Shown here one piece after another: positions 42,640 through 53,662 of a stretch of 64,000 bases of DNA. The position numbers were made by a program, and so were the translations under genes. Numbering within the stretch: the stretch's first letter is position 1; every line of letters begins with the position of its first letter. Origin of the DNA: Charina bottae. Lineage: Eukaryota > Chordata > Lepidosauria > Squamata > Charinaidae. Below the pieces are notes generated by a model. It was not told where the DNA came from. It saw nothing but the letters and a program-made list of their open reading frames with translations, and made no database searches. The stretch spans positions 3,162,001 through 3,226,000 of the forward strand of contig JALMGJ010000020.1 in assembly GCA_023362775.1 (NCBI GenBank), in the 5' to 3' direction.

Positions 42640-43125
42640 CAGATCAGCATGATTCAGTCTCCTTGAATGTAGCTAAATTTTGTTGTACTGTACTGCTTGT
42701 AAAATTAGGCAGACTTTGATTGTCCACTGATGAACCCACCACCAATTGTAATATTTTATCTTGTTTTGTTTTTATTTTTAATGTGTTTGTTACGGTCAGT
42801 GACAGTAGTAAAAATTCTACTCTATTTTCAAAGCAATAATACCAAAAGGTATTATTTAAATGTATGATTAGGGCAATGACATGTCCTTTACATTAATTAA
42901 GGTTCAAGCTGACCCCCTGCAGCTGGAGTTGCTGCTTGGGGACTAGGGGGTCAGTCCTCCCCAGAGTTCAAAATGGTGGATGTGCTACTGGAACTCTGTC
43001 AATTGGCCAACGCCCCCTTGGCTGGCAGAGGGAGGATCCCTGAGGAAGAAGGGGAGGGGGTCCTGGTGAGCCAGATGGAATGGGGGGCGGGAAGAGTCAT
43101 TCAAATGCTAGTAAACCGACTGCTT
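42640..43125. other. No gene recognised
   Basis: A slightly GC-rich block at 42910-43110 holds a 78-codon frame, without any recognisable domain. Confidence 0.5.
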
Positions 43126-43129
43126 AATA

Positions 43130-43460
43130 ATCTGTTCCAGAGTTTTGGCCAACATCAGCATCAAGACAACCAGTTTTTAGTTTGTAGAGTCCTCCTCTCC
43201 CCTTTTTGAAGATGGGAACAACATATGCTCCTATCCAATCCTCTGGCACTAAGCACATCTTCCCTGATTTCTTCAATTACTTACAGAAAGAGGTTCTGAG
43301 GTGACATCTACTGTACAAGCAACTTCAAGACTCTTGGATATATTTGATTTGGTCTTGGAGACTTAAATGGTAAACAAGTGTCCTCTAACCATCTCTTTAT
43401 TTACCTTGGGTTGTCACTTCCTGCTTTTGTCAATTGTTCTCTGTAGGTCCATTTGAGGGT
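43130..43460 (-). mobile_element. CR1/L3-like LINE, RT N-terminal fragment
   Basis: On the minus strand the text near 43200-43250 reads 'EDWIGAYVVPIFKKG', matching the start of the RT domain in CR1/L3 elements (W...VVPIFKKG). The neighbouring text is decayed. Confidence 0.7.
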
Positions 43461-43464
43461 GGGA

Positions 43465-44025
43465 AGGTATGTTCAGCATGGTGTTATAAAATACACCTGA
43501 CATTTGAAGGTCCTTAGATAAGTTTGCAGAAGCAGCCGGAGTACACACATAGTTACAAAAAATACTCTTTGGGTAGTGATGGCGTCTAAATTCAAGAAAT
43601 AAAACTGTAGTGAAAGATAACCAATTGACTTAATCTGCAAAGCATTATCTGCTACATATAGAAACTTGCAAGCATGAAAAGAAGTTATGACTCCCATGTT
43701 TCTTATTATTATTTCCATTTTTTATTATTTTAATCTTGTTACAGATTCTGCTCATTAGCTGGATATATTCCTTGATCTGGGGTTAGGGAAGCTAGCTAAG
43801 GTGGCAAACATTGCTTCAATCCCAGTTACTAATATCTTGATTTGTTGCATTAATTTTTTTAGGGCTTGATAGCTGGATTTCAAATGTCTGTGCATATTGT
43901 GGAATGGGGACTCTGATATATTGGCAGGTATAGATTTTGTTCTTGACTATTCTAGCTTTTCCTTAGTTTTTGCATTAATTGAAAATACCGGTAAATGTAG
44001 CTAAATGGTGAGAGATTTTAGGTAA
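43465..44025. other. No gene recognised
   Basis: AT-rich DNA; nothing supported. Confidence 0.5.
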
Positions 44026-44029
44026 GCAA

Positions 44030-44340
44030 AAGACATAATTAGACTGTGGAATTTGTCACCACAGGATGTTGATGGCCAATAATATACTGTAGGCAGCTTT
44101 ATAATGGAATTAGCAAATTCAAAGAGGGGAGGTTATCAATAGATCATATCATTATTGTTGTATTTCATTTATAATCTGACTCTTTAGACCAGCTTCTAGA
44201 ATATACAAATCAGGGGATGCTATTGCATTCCTGTTTTTCCTATGGGAATCCCATTGATATCTGGCAATTCTCTCTGGGGACAGTGTTGAACTAAATAGGC
44301 CTTTGATCCGGTCCAGCCTAGCTTGTCTTTTGCTCTGTGC
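44030..44340 (+). mobile_element. CR1-like LINE 3' region, decayed
   Basis: 'gtggaatttgtcaccacagg', 'gttgatggccaataatatac', and then 'agtgttgaactaaataggcc' with 'gatccggtccagcctagctt' follow the order of a very common reptilian LINE 3' untranslated region in sense orientation. The LTR at 44349 is inserted just after it. Confidence 0.55.
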
Positions 44341-44348
44341 TAACAGAT

Positions 44349-44756
44349 TGTGATGTCTCCGATTCTAAATCCCCAAATGAGTCTCCTCAATACACTTCAG
44401 TTGAAATGCAGTAGAAAGCTTTATTAGAGATATACAAATCAGAGCATACTCAAAGACCTGAACGACTGCTCCCGCTCGAAAAGTTGAATTTCATTCTTCC
44501 CGCCGTTGTGCCAGCCCCCACCATCTGATGATGTCAATCCCCCAGTCCTTTCCCACTCTGTACCAGTCTCCCTCCCGTCTGGTGTCTATCTCCGGGACGT
44601 TCGCAGGTGGACGACCTTGGCGCGCTGGAAAACAGTCTCCAACCGCTCCCGTTGGAATGCTCTCCCCCCTTGCTGACTCGCTGACACGCATCTTGCCTGT
44701 TCTCTTCTCATGCTTCTGAAGTAACATGGCAGGACTTGCACTGGGCAATCCTGACA
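44349..44756 (-). mobile_element. Solo LTR, family b
   Basis: 408 bp. On the minus strand it begins 'tgtcaggattgcccagtgca' and ends 'cggagacatcaca', with AATAAA in 'atctctaataaagctttcta' about 75 bp before the end. A perfect 5-bp target duplication cagat flanks it (44344-44348, 44757-44761). There are no internal genes: the provirus has recombined down to one LTR. The 91- and 63-codon frames inside it are chance. Confidence 0.88.
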
Positions 44757-44778
44757 CAGATTGCAAGACAAGCTGGCT

Positions 44779-44834
44779 TGGAAGGAAGGAAGGAAGGAAG
44801 GAAGGAAGGAAGGAAGGAAGGAAGGAAGGAAGGA
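44779..44834. repeat. (GGAA)n microsatellite
   Basis: About fourteen ggaa units directly beyond the LTR flank. Confidence 0.95.
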
Positions 44835-44839
44835 AGAAC

Positions 44840-45395
44840 TAGGAGGCCTTGCACAGATGTCCTGAGAAGGCTTTCAAGCATATGAAAAGCCAAAGAAAGA
44901 AAAAATCTACTTTAGTTGAAAATCTTGTGTGTAGAAAGGTCTTGAGTAGGGAAAAACTGGGATGTAGTAGTTCTTGACATTCAGAATGTTGTCTTTTGGG
45001 AGTCTCAAAATTTCCACTGTTTATCTTAATGACCATTTTGCTAAAATTGCATTTTCTGTTGTCTGTGAGTGACATAGACTGTGATAGTATGGATGAGTTT
45101 TAAAATGCACACACAAAGCTGTACTGAACAGTTAGTCATAAGCCACTCACCCTTGGGAATGCAGCGGTAAAGAAGATAAAAAAATACCCCAGTGAACAAT
45201 ATCCTGGTTGGAAGTCGTGACATTCGGGCATGGGGTTTGAATGGAAAAGCAGCACACATTACCCCTGTCTAAGCTAAAAGCCATCTGGATTGCCTGATGC
45301 TCAACTACAGAAGTTCCAGTTGTTGAATAAAATTGTATCTTTAAACTGGAACCATGACAGGTATTATAGTAATATCTTTGCTTATCAGTAGCTTT
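44840..45395. other. No gene recognised
   Basis: No supported gene or repeat. Confidence 0.5.
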
Positions 45396-45399
45396 CCTC

Positions 45400-45660
45400 T
45401 AAATCTGTTCCAGCTTCTTCATCTCCCTTTTAAACTGCGGCACAGAACTAGGCACAACATTCCAATTGTTGTCTAACCCCAACAAATAATACATATTATG
45501 ATGGAAGGAATGGACTTAATGCAGTCCAAGATTGCATTTGTCCCTTTAGCTGCTGCATCACACTGCTTGCTCGTGTTTGGTTGGTAGTCCACTAATATAC
45601 CTAAGTCATTCTCAAATGCACTGCTGCCAACTAGGTCTTCTCAATCCTGTACCTATCCAT
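45400..45660 (-). mobile_element. CR1/L3-like LINE antisense fragment
   Basis: Antisense phrases recur: 'cagaactaggcacaacattc', 'gcagtccaagattgcatttg' and 'ccactaatatacctaagtca'. They parallel the order at 12.8-13.3 kb. Confidence 0.6.
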
Positions 45661-45704
45661 ATGATTTGTCCTGTGCAGATGCAAGATCTAAAAAAAAAAG
45701 ATCT

Positions 45705-45925
45705 AAAAAAGGCTAGAAACCAGGAGTCTGTGAGTTCTAGTCGTGCCTTAGGCATGAAAGCCGGCTGGGTGACCTTGGGCCAGTCACACACACTCAGCCC
45801 AACTCACCTCACAGGGTGGTTGTTATGAGGAAAATAGGAGGAGGAGGGAGTATTAGGTATGTTCCCCACCTTGAGTTATTTATAAAAATAATAAAGGTGG
45901 GATAGAAAACAAACAAACAAACAAA
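45705..45925 (+). mobile_element. tRNA-derived SINE (type B), 5'-truncated
   Basis: Starts within the head ('ggctagaaaccaggagtctg'). It has the body 'gccggctgggtgaccttggg' and the type B tail 'cttgagttatttataaaaat', ending in aaac/aaat repeats. Confidence 0.88.
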
Positions 45926-45984
45926 TAAATAAATATCTTATACCTGTGAACTTCTTCATACTGCATTTGGCCCAAAGTTGACCC

Positions 45985-46050
45985 AGAGTACCTCTTCTTG
46001 GGGGAGATGGGCGGTGGCAAAATTTGAAGAATAAATAAAAAAATACATAA
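45985..46050 (+). mobile_element. L2-like LINE 3' tail
   Basis: The short terminal motif 'cttgggggagatgggcggtg' followed by an A/T-rich (AAAT)n-like tail. Confidence 0.7.
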
Positions 46051-46359
46051 ATTTGTATTGAGTTTTTATTTTGCCCTCTAAGTCAGGGTTTTCAAATTCT
46101 GTGGTGCCTTGACTGCCTAAAATAATGCATGCATTTGTGATTCCCTACACCCAGATCTCACACCCTGCCCAGGTGGGACAGGAGTGAGTTCTGACAGCAA
46201 TCCTGTTTGCATGTGCAGGGCCTAACAATCTGCAACCCCCACCCCCTCTGGGGATTCACCGGGGTATTGCAACTCAGAATTGTATTTGGCTAACCATTCC
46301 CCCTAACTTGGCATCACGTGCAGAGTTGATAAGCATCGCTTCCATACCATCCTCTAGGC

Positions 46360-46423
46360 CAGGGGTGTCCAACCTTTTGGCCTCCCTGGGCCACATTGAG
46401 TGAAGAGGAATTGGACATCCCTG
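46360..46423. mobile_element. 64-bp hAT-type MITE
   Basis: Runs from 'caggggtgtccaacc' to 'ttggacatccctg', flanked by a perfect 8-bp duplication ctctaggc (46352-46359, 46424-46431). It is extremely short, little more than the two inverted ends and a 'ccacattgag' centre. Confidence 0.88.
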
Positions 46424-46589
46424 CTCTAGGCCATTTTAAAAGATGATGTAGCCCTTGGCTGAAGGGGAGGATGGGAGACTCCACTCAATACGTCTCTCCA
46501 GATTGTTGCCCTCTTAAGGTGTGTTTGGTCTACCACTTGCAAATCTACCAGACCATAGTATGTCTAACCCACATTTATCCATCCTGCCC

Positions 46590-47650
46590 ATGAAGTTATA
46601 GAATCACAGAGTTGGAAGTGAACATTTAGGTAATCAAGTCCTACTTCTGTGAAGGCAAATCAAAGCATCCTTATCCTCTGATGGCAGTCCGCCACTTATC
46701 AGATAAATAGTTTCACTTTTAAACTCCTATTACTGTACTGTCGGTTTTCTTTCTGAAACTTAAATGTGTTAAATTAAATTCCTACACCGAGAGGGAATAG
46801 TTCATGGCCTTCTATACGACATCTCTTCAGGTACAATATTTGTAAAGTGTTATAACTCTGTTCAGTCAGCTTTACTCAAGGCTGTACATACTCAGCTCCT
46901 TCAGTCTCTTCACAGGGCTTCATTTCTAGTCTGATTATCCTTGCCCTTCCCTGAACCTGCTTCAATTTTTCCAAATCCTCCTCATAGTGTGGAAAGCCAG
47001 TTTGGCGTAGTGGTTAAGGCATCAGGCTGGAAACTGGGAACTGTGAGTTCCAGTCCTGCCTTAGGCACGAAGCCAGCTGGGGGACCCTGGGCCAGTCCCT
47101 CTCTCTCAGCCCTAGGAAGGAGGCAATGGCAAATCACTTCTGAAAAACTTTGCCAAGAAAACTGCAGGGACTTGTCCAGGCAGTCACCAGGAGTCAACAC
47201 TGACTTGAAGGCACACACACACACACCTCATAGTGTTGTGCTCAGAACTGGACATAGTACTCAAAGTAGAGTTGGACCAGTGTAAAATTGAGTGGAACCC
47301 TAGGATTGATTCTTGTGGCACCCCTCTTGGTAACTCTCCAATATGGCGAGGACCGTTGATGCATACTCTTTAAATACAGTTTTGAGCCAGCTGTATTTCC
47401 TTTATTCTTTATTTATTTAAGGTCCCAGACCAATAAAAATGTTTCTTTTTCATGCTCATACTATCTAGCCCCCGCTTAACTAGCTTGCCAATCAGGATGT
47501 CATGGGGTACTTTGTCAAATGCTTTGCTGAAGTCAAGATATTCTCTATATTGTTAGTGAAGTCACTTAACCAAGTCACTTGATCAAAATGAGAGATAAGA
47601 TTAGACTAACCAAATTTGTTTTTGACAATTATGTTAACTTCCAGTAATTG
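46590..47650 (-). mobile_element. CR1/L3-like LINE with RT motif A, split by a SINE
   Basis: The 3' terminus is at 46597 ('tagaatcacagagttggaag' antisense). Antisense 3' phrases continue to 46980. After the SINE, the minus strand at about 47462-47545 reads 'DFSKAFDKVPHDILIGKLVK', the RT motif A region with its catalytic Asp. The distance is too short for an intact element, so internal deletions must have occurred. Confidence 0.8.
46991..47225 (+). mobile_element. tRNA-derived SINE (type A)
   Basis: A full head ('gccagtttggcgtagtggtt'), body and type A tail ending in (AC)n. It is flanked by the 11-bp duplication cctcatagtgt (46980-46990, 47226-47236), which shows it is a genuine retroposition into the CR1/L3-like copy. 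Confidence 0.93.
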
Positions 47651-47704
47651 CTGCAATATTTTCAATGTGCTTACAGCTTAATCTTTTTATGATTTGCTCC
47701 AGAA

Positions 47705-47807
<103 letters not shown>

Positions 47808-47809
47808 GC

Positions 47810-48147
47810 TTATTTATTTTCTATCCTGCCTTTATTATTTTTATAAATAACTCAAGGCGGCGACCATACCTATTACTCCTTCCTCCTATTTTCCGCACAA
47901 CAACAACCCTGAGGTGAGTTGGGCTGAGAGAGAGTGACTGGCCCAAGGTCACCCAGCCGGCTTTCATGCCTAAGGCGGGACTAGAACTCTCAGTCTCCTG
48001 GTTTGTTATTGGCTCCTTCCTAGGGCTGAGAGAGAGAGTGACTGGCCCAAGGTCACCCAGCCGGCTTTCATGCCTAAGGTGGGACTAGAATGCACAGACT
48101 CCTGGTTTCTAGCCCGTTGCCTTAACCACTAGACCGAACTGGCTCTC
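47810..48147 (-). mobile_element. Dimeric tRNA-derived SINE
   Basis: Same architecture as 20190-20534. In the sense direction it has the head, body 1, 'cctaggaaggagccaat', body 2 beginning 'aaaccaggagactgagag', and the type B tail. The junction is at the same base in both loci apart from a few variable bases. Confidence 0.87.
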
Positions 48148-48194
48148 CCTGTCAGACAGAATGCTCTGTAGTGTGCTGGAATGCCTGCCGTTCC

Positions 48195-48313
48195 CCCCCC
48201 CCCACCCTGGCCACTCCTTTTTGAAGATAGGGACAAGATTCATTGTCCTCCGCTCATCTGGCCTTGCACCAGTTCTTCATACCCTTTTCCTTGGGACAGC
48301 CTTCAGTCCTCAG
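48195..48313 (-). mobile_element. CR1/L3-like LINE fragment
   Basis: The minus strand reads 'NLVPIFKK' near 48220-48245, the RT start also seen at 43.2 kb. It is the left part of a copy that the BovB at 48325 interrupts. Confidence 0.6.
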
Positions 48314-48324
48314 TCTTCTTGTAT

Positions 48325-49496
48325 GTTGTTGTTATTCAGTCGTTAAGTCATGTCCGACTCTTTGTGACCCCATGGACCATAGCACGCCAGGCCTTCCTGT
48401 CCTCCACTGCCTCCCGGTGTTTACTCAAATTCATGTTCATTACAACGGTGATGCTATTTAACCATCTCATCCTCTGCCGTCCCCTTCTCCTTCTGCCTTC
48501 AGTCTTTCCCAGCACAAGGGACTTTTCCAGTGAGTCCTCTCTTCGCATTTGGTGGCCAAATTATTTGAGCTTCAGCTTCAGCATCTGTCCTTCCAATGAG
48601 CAGTCAGGGTTGATTTCCTTTAGGATTGACTGATTTGACCTCCTTGCAGTCCAAGGGACTCTTAAGAGTCTTCTCCAGCACCACAGTTCGAAAGCATCAA
48701 TTCTTCGGCGCTCAGCCTTCCTTATGGTCCAACTCTCACAGCCATACATTACTACTGGAAAAACCATAGCTTTAACTATACGGACCTTTGTTGGCAAGGT
48801 GATGTCTCTGCTTTTTAATAAGCTGTCTAGGTTTGCCATAGCTTTCCTCCCAAGGAGCAAGCGTCTTTTAATTTCATGGCTGCAGTCACCGTCTGCGGTG
48901 ATCTTGGAGCCCAAGAAAATAAAATCTGTCACTGCTTCCATTTCTTCCCCTTCTATTTGCCAGGAAGTGATGGGACCAGATGCCATGATCTGGGTTTTTT
49001 TAATGTTGAGTTTCAAGCCAGCTTTTGCACTCTCCTCTTTCACCCTCATCAAGAGGCTCTTTAGTTCCTCTTCACTTTCTGCCATTAGGGTGGTATCGTC
49101 TGCATATCTGAGGTTGTTGATATTTCTCCCGGCAATCTTAACTCTGGCTTGTGATTCATCCAGCCCGGCATTTCTCATGATGTACTCTGCATATAAGTTA
49201 AATAAGCAGGGTGATAATATACAGCCTTGTCATACTCCTTTCCCAATTTTGAACCAATCGGTTGTTCCATGTCCGGTTCTAACTGTTGCTTCTTGACCCG
49301 CATACAGGTTTCTCAGGAGACAGGTAAGGTGGTCTGGTACTCCCATCTCTTTAAGAATTTGCCACAGTTTGTTGTGATCCACACAATCAAAAGCTTTAGC
49401 GTAGTCAATGAAGCAGAAGTAGATGTTTTTCTGGAACTCTCTTGCTTTTTCCATGATCCAGCGAATGTTGGCAATCTGATCTCTAGTTCCTCTGCC
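48325..49496 (-). mobile_element. BovB LINE, 5'-truncated, ruminant-like type
   Basis: About 1.17 kb from the 'ttgttgttattcagtcgtta' tail to a 5' truncation point inside the RT. Flanked by the 11-bp duplication tcttcttgtat (48314-48324, 49497-49507). The sequence differs clearly from the BovB at 21-26 kb, so it belongs to a different subfamily. Confidence 0.93.
48352..49454 (-). pseudogene. BovB RT C-terminal half
   Basis: Frames at 49230-49454, 48561-49178 and 48348-48548 together give the RT from 'NIYFCFIDYAKAFDCVDHN' (motif A) through LRYADDTTLMAES (motif C) to the C-terminal WTARRSNQS block. A stop lies between the first two frames near 49229. A second stop (TAA for Tyr) lies near 48560 after LKLKLK. 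The wording 'SGPITSWQIEGEEMEAVTDF' and GQMLKLKLKYFGHLMRR is much closer to what I know of ruminant BovB than to the 21-kb copy ('TSLIDDWQIEGEKVEAVTDL'). Confidence 0.9.
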
Positions 49497-49507
49497 TCTT
49501 CTTGTAT

Positions 49508-49900
49508 TGTGGTAACCAAAACTGCCTGCAGTATTTCAGTCTGACAGTGCAGCACAGAGCAGAACTATCACTTCCTGTAATCTCAGCACTTTAGCTCTGT
49601 GGATGCAGCCCAAGGTTGCGTTAGCTCTTTTGGCAAAATTGGAACGGATGTCAGAGGTCATCTAGTCCAACCCCCTGTTCAGTGCAGGGTTTGCTAAAAT
49701 ATTAAAGGAGATGGCTATCCAGCCTCTGTCTGAAGATCTTCAGTGGACAGGAGGTACTTGCTGGCAATGTCCACTCTTCCAAACAGGATTTTCTCACATT
49801 CATGGTATTCTGACTTTGCTCCAAGACATACTGCTGGTTGAATTGCTGCATCTCTGTTGTCCTCAGGGTTTGTTTAGCAACCAGGACTGAGCTGGCTGCA
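49508..49900 (-). mobile_element. CR1/L3-like LINE antisense fragment
   Basis: 'gtattgtggtaaccaaaact', 'gcctgcagtatttcagtctg', 'gcagcccaaggttgcgttag', then 'gaggtcatctagtccaaccc' follow the CR1/L3 antisense order. Together with 48195-48313 it is the insertion target of the BovB. Confidence 0.65.
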
Positions 49901-49904
49901 CATT

Positions 49905-51058
49905 CCACTTGCATTTTGCACATTCTCATAGGCTCATTCAGAACTCATACTTTTAAAAATGGGATTCCAAATAAGCTGCTGCTTTTTGATGTTTTAGGTT
50001 ATAGAAATCAGTCAGACCCAAATTAGAACATGTTAGTGGTGAAAAGAAATATAACGTCAAATAGTATCTCAGAATCAGTAGTGTGATATTCACACCCAAT
50101 GCACTTTCATACAGTTGCATGGCCGAATGTGTTTACTAGCACAATTCAGCACTGGCAGATAGACTTTGAGCAATCTGCACATAGACTCTGAACAAGTGCA
50201 GAATGCAGTAGATTTGTCTCTTGGACGGTAGAAACTGAGGCTTCAGCTTGGAAAGTGATACAGCTTGCCTTGTGTTGATCTGGGGGTTATCTTGACTTGT
50301 TCCTAATGCCCAAGTGTCACTCAGAAAATTGGAGTTACCTTTATTTTTACTTTTTGACCAGTAATGATAGTAACTACTTGCTCAAAGCACTTCTACAGAC
50401 TTTTCAAAGCTCCTGGTAAAAGTGTTATATGTAGAATTTCTAAAAACCTAAAAAGCCCACTTCCCCTGCATGGCCAAATCATTGGCTGACTCAAAAGCCC
50501 TAGAGAAATTATAGAGAAAGACAGATTTTAATCTTCTGCTCCAGCCTTGCAGAGACTTGGGGCTTTTCCTCACAGTCCCATTAATGTGCTTTCCCCCAGT
50601 CCATGAGACATCTTCATGCTACAATCAGCAGGATATGAGGAAGTGTCCTTAGAGAAAACAAGTCTCAGCTGCAGCAATAAACAGCTTTGTAACATCAAGT
50701 TTTCCCTTCAGCTACTGAGGAAGGTACTGGAAGACCAGATATTCAGTGGCCTTTTCACCAAGAGAAGCTACAATCAAAAGGGTTCTCTCAGACCATGTTG
50801 CTGCTCCAGCTGGCTAAGAGAGCAAAGAAACATCTCCTGCTGAGAAAGTCTCACAGCCTATGGGCCACCAGCATCTGTGTTTTTTCCTCTCGTCTGCGGG
50901 GGGGTGGGGGTGGTCTGCCAATTTTACTGCTCTCCTGTGAGAAACAAGGGAAGAGAAACAGCATTCCCCATCCTGATGCAACCCTCTAGAGATCTGGAGC
51001 TGCTGGCGCCTCTCCTGAGAGATTCCATTGTTTCATATTCCCTTCAGAAGCATCTCCT
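49905..51058. other. No gene recognised
   Basis: No supported feature. Open frames reach 92 codons without motifs. Confidence 0.5.
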
Positions 51059-51062
51059 GCTA

Positions 51063-51066
51063 CTAT

Positions 51067-51102
<36 letters not shown>

Positions 51103-51150
51103 TTTATATAACCGCCCATCTCCCCCAACGGGGAACTCTGGGCGGTTTAC
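51063..51150 (-). mobile_element. L2-like LINE 3' tail
   Basis: (ATTT)n followed by 'ataaccgcccatctccccca' and 'cggggaactctgggcggttt'. Only the terminal hairpin motif is present. Right after it, 51150-51235 repeats 'ttgtaaattgttactatc' twice in local tandem. Confidence 0.88.
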
Positions 51151-51239
51151 AATAATAAATTGTAAATTTAATTGTAAATTGTTACTATCTTTGTTACTAA
51201 TTGTTACAATTTACAATTGTAAATTGTTACTATCCCAGC

Positions 51240-51740
51240 ACAGCTGACCTAAGTAAAGTATTCCAGAGAAATGCTGTAGTGGTGATCATCTGACATGTAG
51301 AACTCAAAATCTGTCAATCCATATATTTAGCTAAGCAGATGGTGGAGAGTGGATGGGTAAAATCAGGTTCTGGGCAAAAAGGCAGCTCAGTCAAGTGGTG
51401 GAACTGGTGTGTAGAGATACGATACTGCCTGATAAATATGCACAGCCGTCCACTGATCAATAAGGCCAATATGAGGTGGGGACACTGAAAACAAAGTGCA
51501 AACACACAATATATTGTATTTGCAAACAATTACTAAATGCTAACATTATGAGATAGTATTCTGACCTCATGAGAATATAGAAGAGGAATCTGGAGTCTCA
51601 CTATTCAGACAGCATTAACTTAACTTCATTCCAAAGTTTTCTTACAGTTCAGAATAAGTTCACTGTTTTGTAGTAACTTCAACTTTATATGTAAATGAAA
51701 ATCTTTTCAATTTGAAGATAGATGCTGGTTGCACAGAGTT
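51240..51740. other. No gene recognised
   Basis: AT-rich DNA; nothing supported. Confidence 0.5.
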
Positions 51741-51741
51741 G

Positions 51742-52040
51742 ATTATTATTATTATTTTTGTGTCCAGATCAAATTTTACTCTGCCAAAATGTAGCCACCG
51801 CCACAGCTTTGTCATTAGCTTGCTGTAGGTCGTCAACAGTACAAGGCTCCGGTAGTAATCGACACACCATCAGATGCGCCGGGTCTTGGGTTTTTCTGCC
51901 GTCAGGGTTGGTTGTGACAACAACCATTTTGGTGGGTTCATCTTCCGCTTAGCTGTGGTTTGATCTGGTTTTAGAAGGATTAGCCGGTGCAATTCACCGT
52001 TTCCAGGGTATGCCTGATTGTATTATTGTTTCAACAATCT
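51742..52040 (-). mobile_element. Possible LINE 3' end with (TAA)n tail
   Basis: A GC-richer block in AT-rich surroundings, bounded on the left by (ATT)n on the plus strand, i.e. a (AAT)n tail for the minus strand. From 51926 the minus strand encodes about 54 codons ('MVVVTTNPDGRKTQDPAHLM', later 'CTVDDLQQANDKAVAVATFW') and then stops. The composition looks protein-like. A (TAA)n end would fit R4/Dong-type elements, but I cannot confirm a family. Confidence 0.35.
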
Positions 52041-52044
52041 TCGG

Positions 52045-52660
52045 GGAGGCTCCTTCTGTGTAACAGAGTTGATGAAATGATGGGTAGATTGCAAGAAATT
52101 TAAATAATTATAAGGTAACTTTTTAAATTTGCAATTTAGCTGGGGCAGAGAGCCGTTGACCCTTATGATCATACCTCAGTCATGGAAGTTCATAGGATGT
52201 CCAGTACAAACAGAACACTCTGGGATGCCTTTGGATCAGGTTGCATCCAGCCTTGGCTAAGAGCCAGAGGATTTTAAGTTTTCAGTAGCTCTGGTGTGTA
52301 TTGGTTACAGCCACTGTTATACATGGAGAAATCTATGCTAGGCAGGATAGACTGAAGGATCATAGTGAAATTTAGAGTAAAAGGTCATTGGGGGTAGAAT
52401 ATTTGACTGAATAAGGGAGAAGAACAAAGGAATAATACAGAAATCAAAATATTGCTTTCAAATCAAAAGACAAATTTATTATGGAAAGAAGAAATAGGAG
52501 AGAAATGGAAAGTTAGCTAAACAAATTAATGAAGGAAGTTCAAGGCAAGAATAAGTCAAGCAATTATGGATGAACGGAAAAAAGAAATTCCATCAGCAAT
52601 TGTTCAGGACAAAAAAAATCATAATAATAGAAAGGAGGTCTGAGCAACACACCAGAGCCA
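52045..52660. other. No gene recognised
   Basis: A-rich DNA; nothing supported. Confidence 0.5.
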
Positions 52661-52671
52661 TAGAGCCATAG

Positions 52672-52905
52672 AACCAGTTTGGTCTAGTGGTGAAGGCTCC
52701 AGGCTAGAAACCAGGAGACGGTGAGTTCTAGTCCCGCCTTAGTCATGAAAGCCGGCTGGGTGACCTTGGGCCAGTCCCTCTCTCTCAGCCTAACCCACCT
52801 CACAGGGTTGTTGTTGTGGGGAAAATAGGAGGAGGAAGGAGTATTAGATATGTTTCCCACCTTGAATTATTTATAAAAATAATAAAGGCGGGATAAAAGA
52901 ATTTA
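52672..52905 (+). mobile_element. tRNA-derived SINE (type B)
   Basis: The head 'accagtttggtctagtggtg' and B-box-like 'gagttctagtcccgcctta' are followed by the body and the full tail 'cttgaattatttataaaaat' and 'aataaaggcgggataaaa'. It is a near complete copy. Confidence 0.93.
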
Positions 52906-52909
52906 AAAA

Positions 52910-53490
52910 AAAAACCTACAGCAAAAGTGAGATTGTAGTGACTGCAACTTTATACAGATCTCTCTCTCTTGCTCTCTCCCAATATCTCCCTAGGTTCTCA
53001 CCAATACCCAGTAGACAAAGACTGGGGAGACTGATTGCAAGAGTCCTTCTGTCAGTTACTGAATCTAATGCTTCCCCTTCGTTCCCCTTTACGTGAGTAT
53101 CACCAAACCAATCCCTTAGGTGAGTATCACTGAAACCTAATGGGAGGCTTTTTTTAAAAACCCTTGTGGCATGTAGCACATTCAGCATCCTGATATCAAA
53201 GATGAAGAATTTTGAGTCAGATACAGGATGAGTTGATGCCCATCCTGATCCAGGTGAGTTTAAACAGTGTCCCCACCCCATCCCCAATTCAGGCTTTACA
53301 CTGGACAGAAATTAAAATAATCATTAGGAATTACATCAATGCAAATCCAATTATGTCTGTTTAATTATGTTGTGGATATATTTTATAGGATTTGATCAAT
53401 AGGAAGTCCCTAGATTTATGAATGCAGGTCTTATAAAAATTTGCAGACCTTAATAAATATAATTAAAAATTACTGATAGACATAAAGACT
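52910..53490. other. No gene recognised
   Basis: A 123-codon minus-strand frame (52916-53287) has no recognisable domain. I treat it as chance. Confidence 0.45.
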
Positions 53491-53496
53491 GATAGA

Positions 53497-53580
53497 GTTC
53501 CCCATGAGGGGAGATGGGCGGTCATATAAATTAAATAATTAAATAAACAAACAAACAAACAAACAAATAAATAAATAAAA
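53497..53580 (+). mobile_element. L2-like LINE 3' tail
   Basis: 'gagttccccatgaggggaga' then 'tgggcggtcatataaattaa' and an (AAAC)n(AAAT)n tail. Confidence 0.85.
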
Positions 53581-53662
53581 ACTCTATTCAAAATCTGTAT
53601 AGCTTGCTCAAAAGCTAGCTTAATCAACTTGAATACATTTTTAAATAAACTCTTTAAAACTT

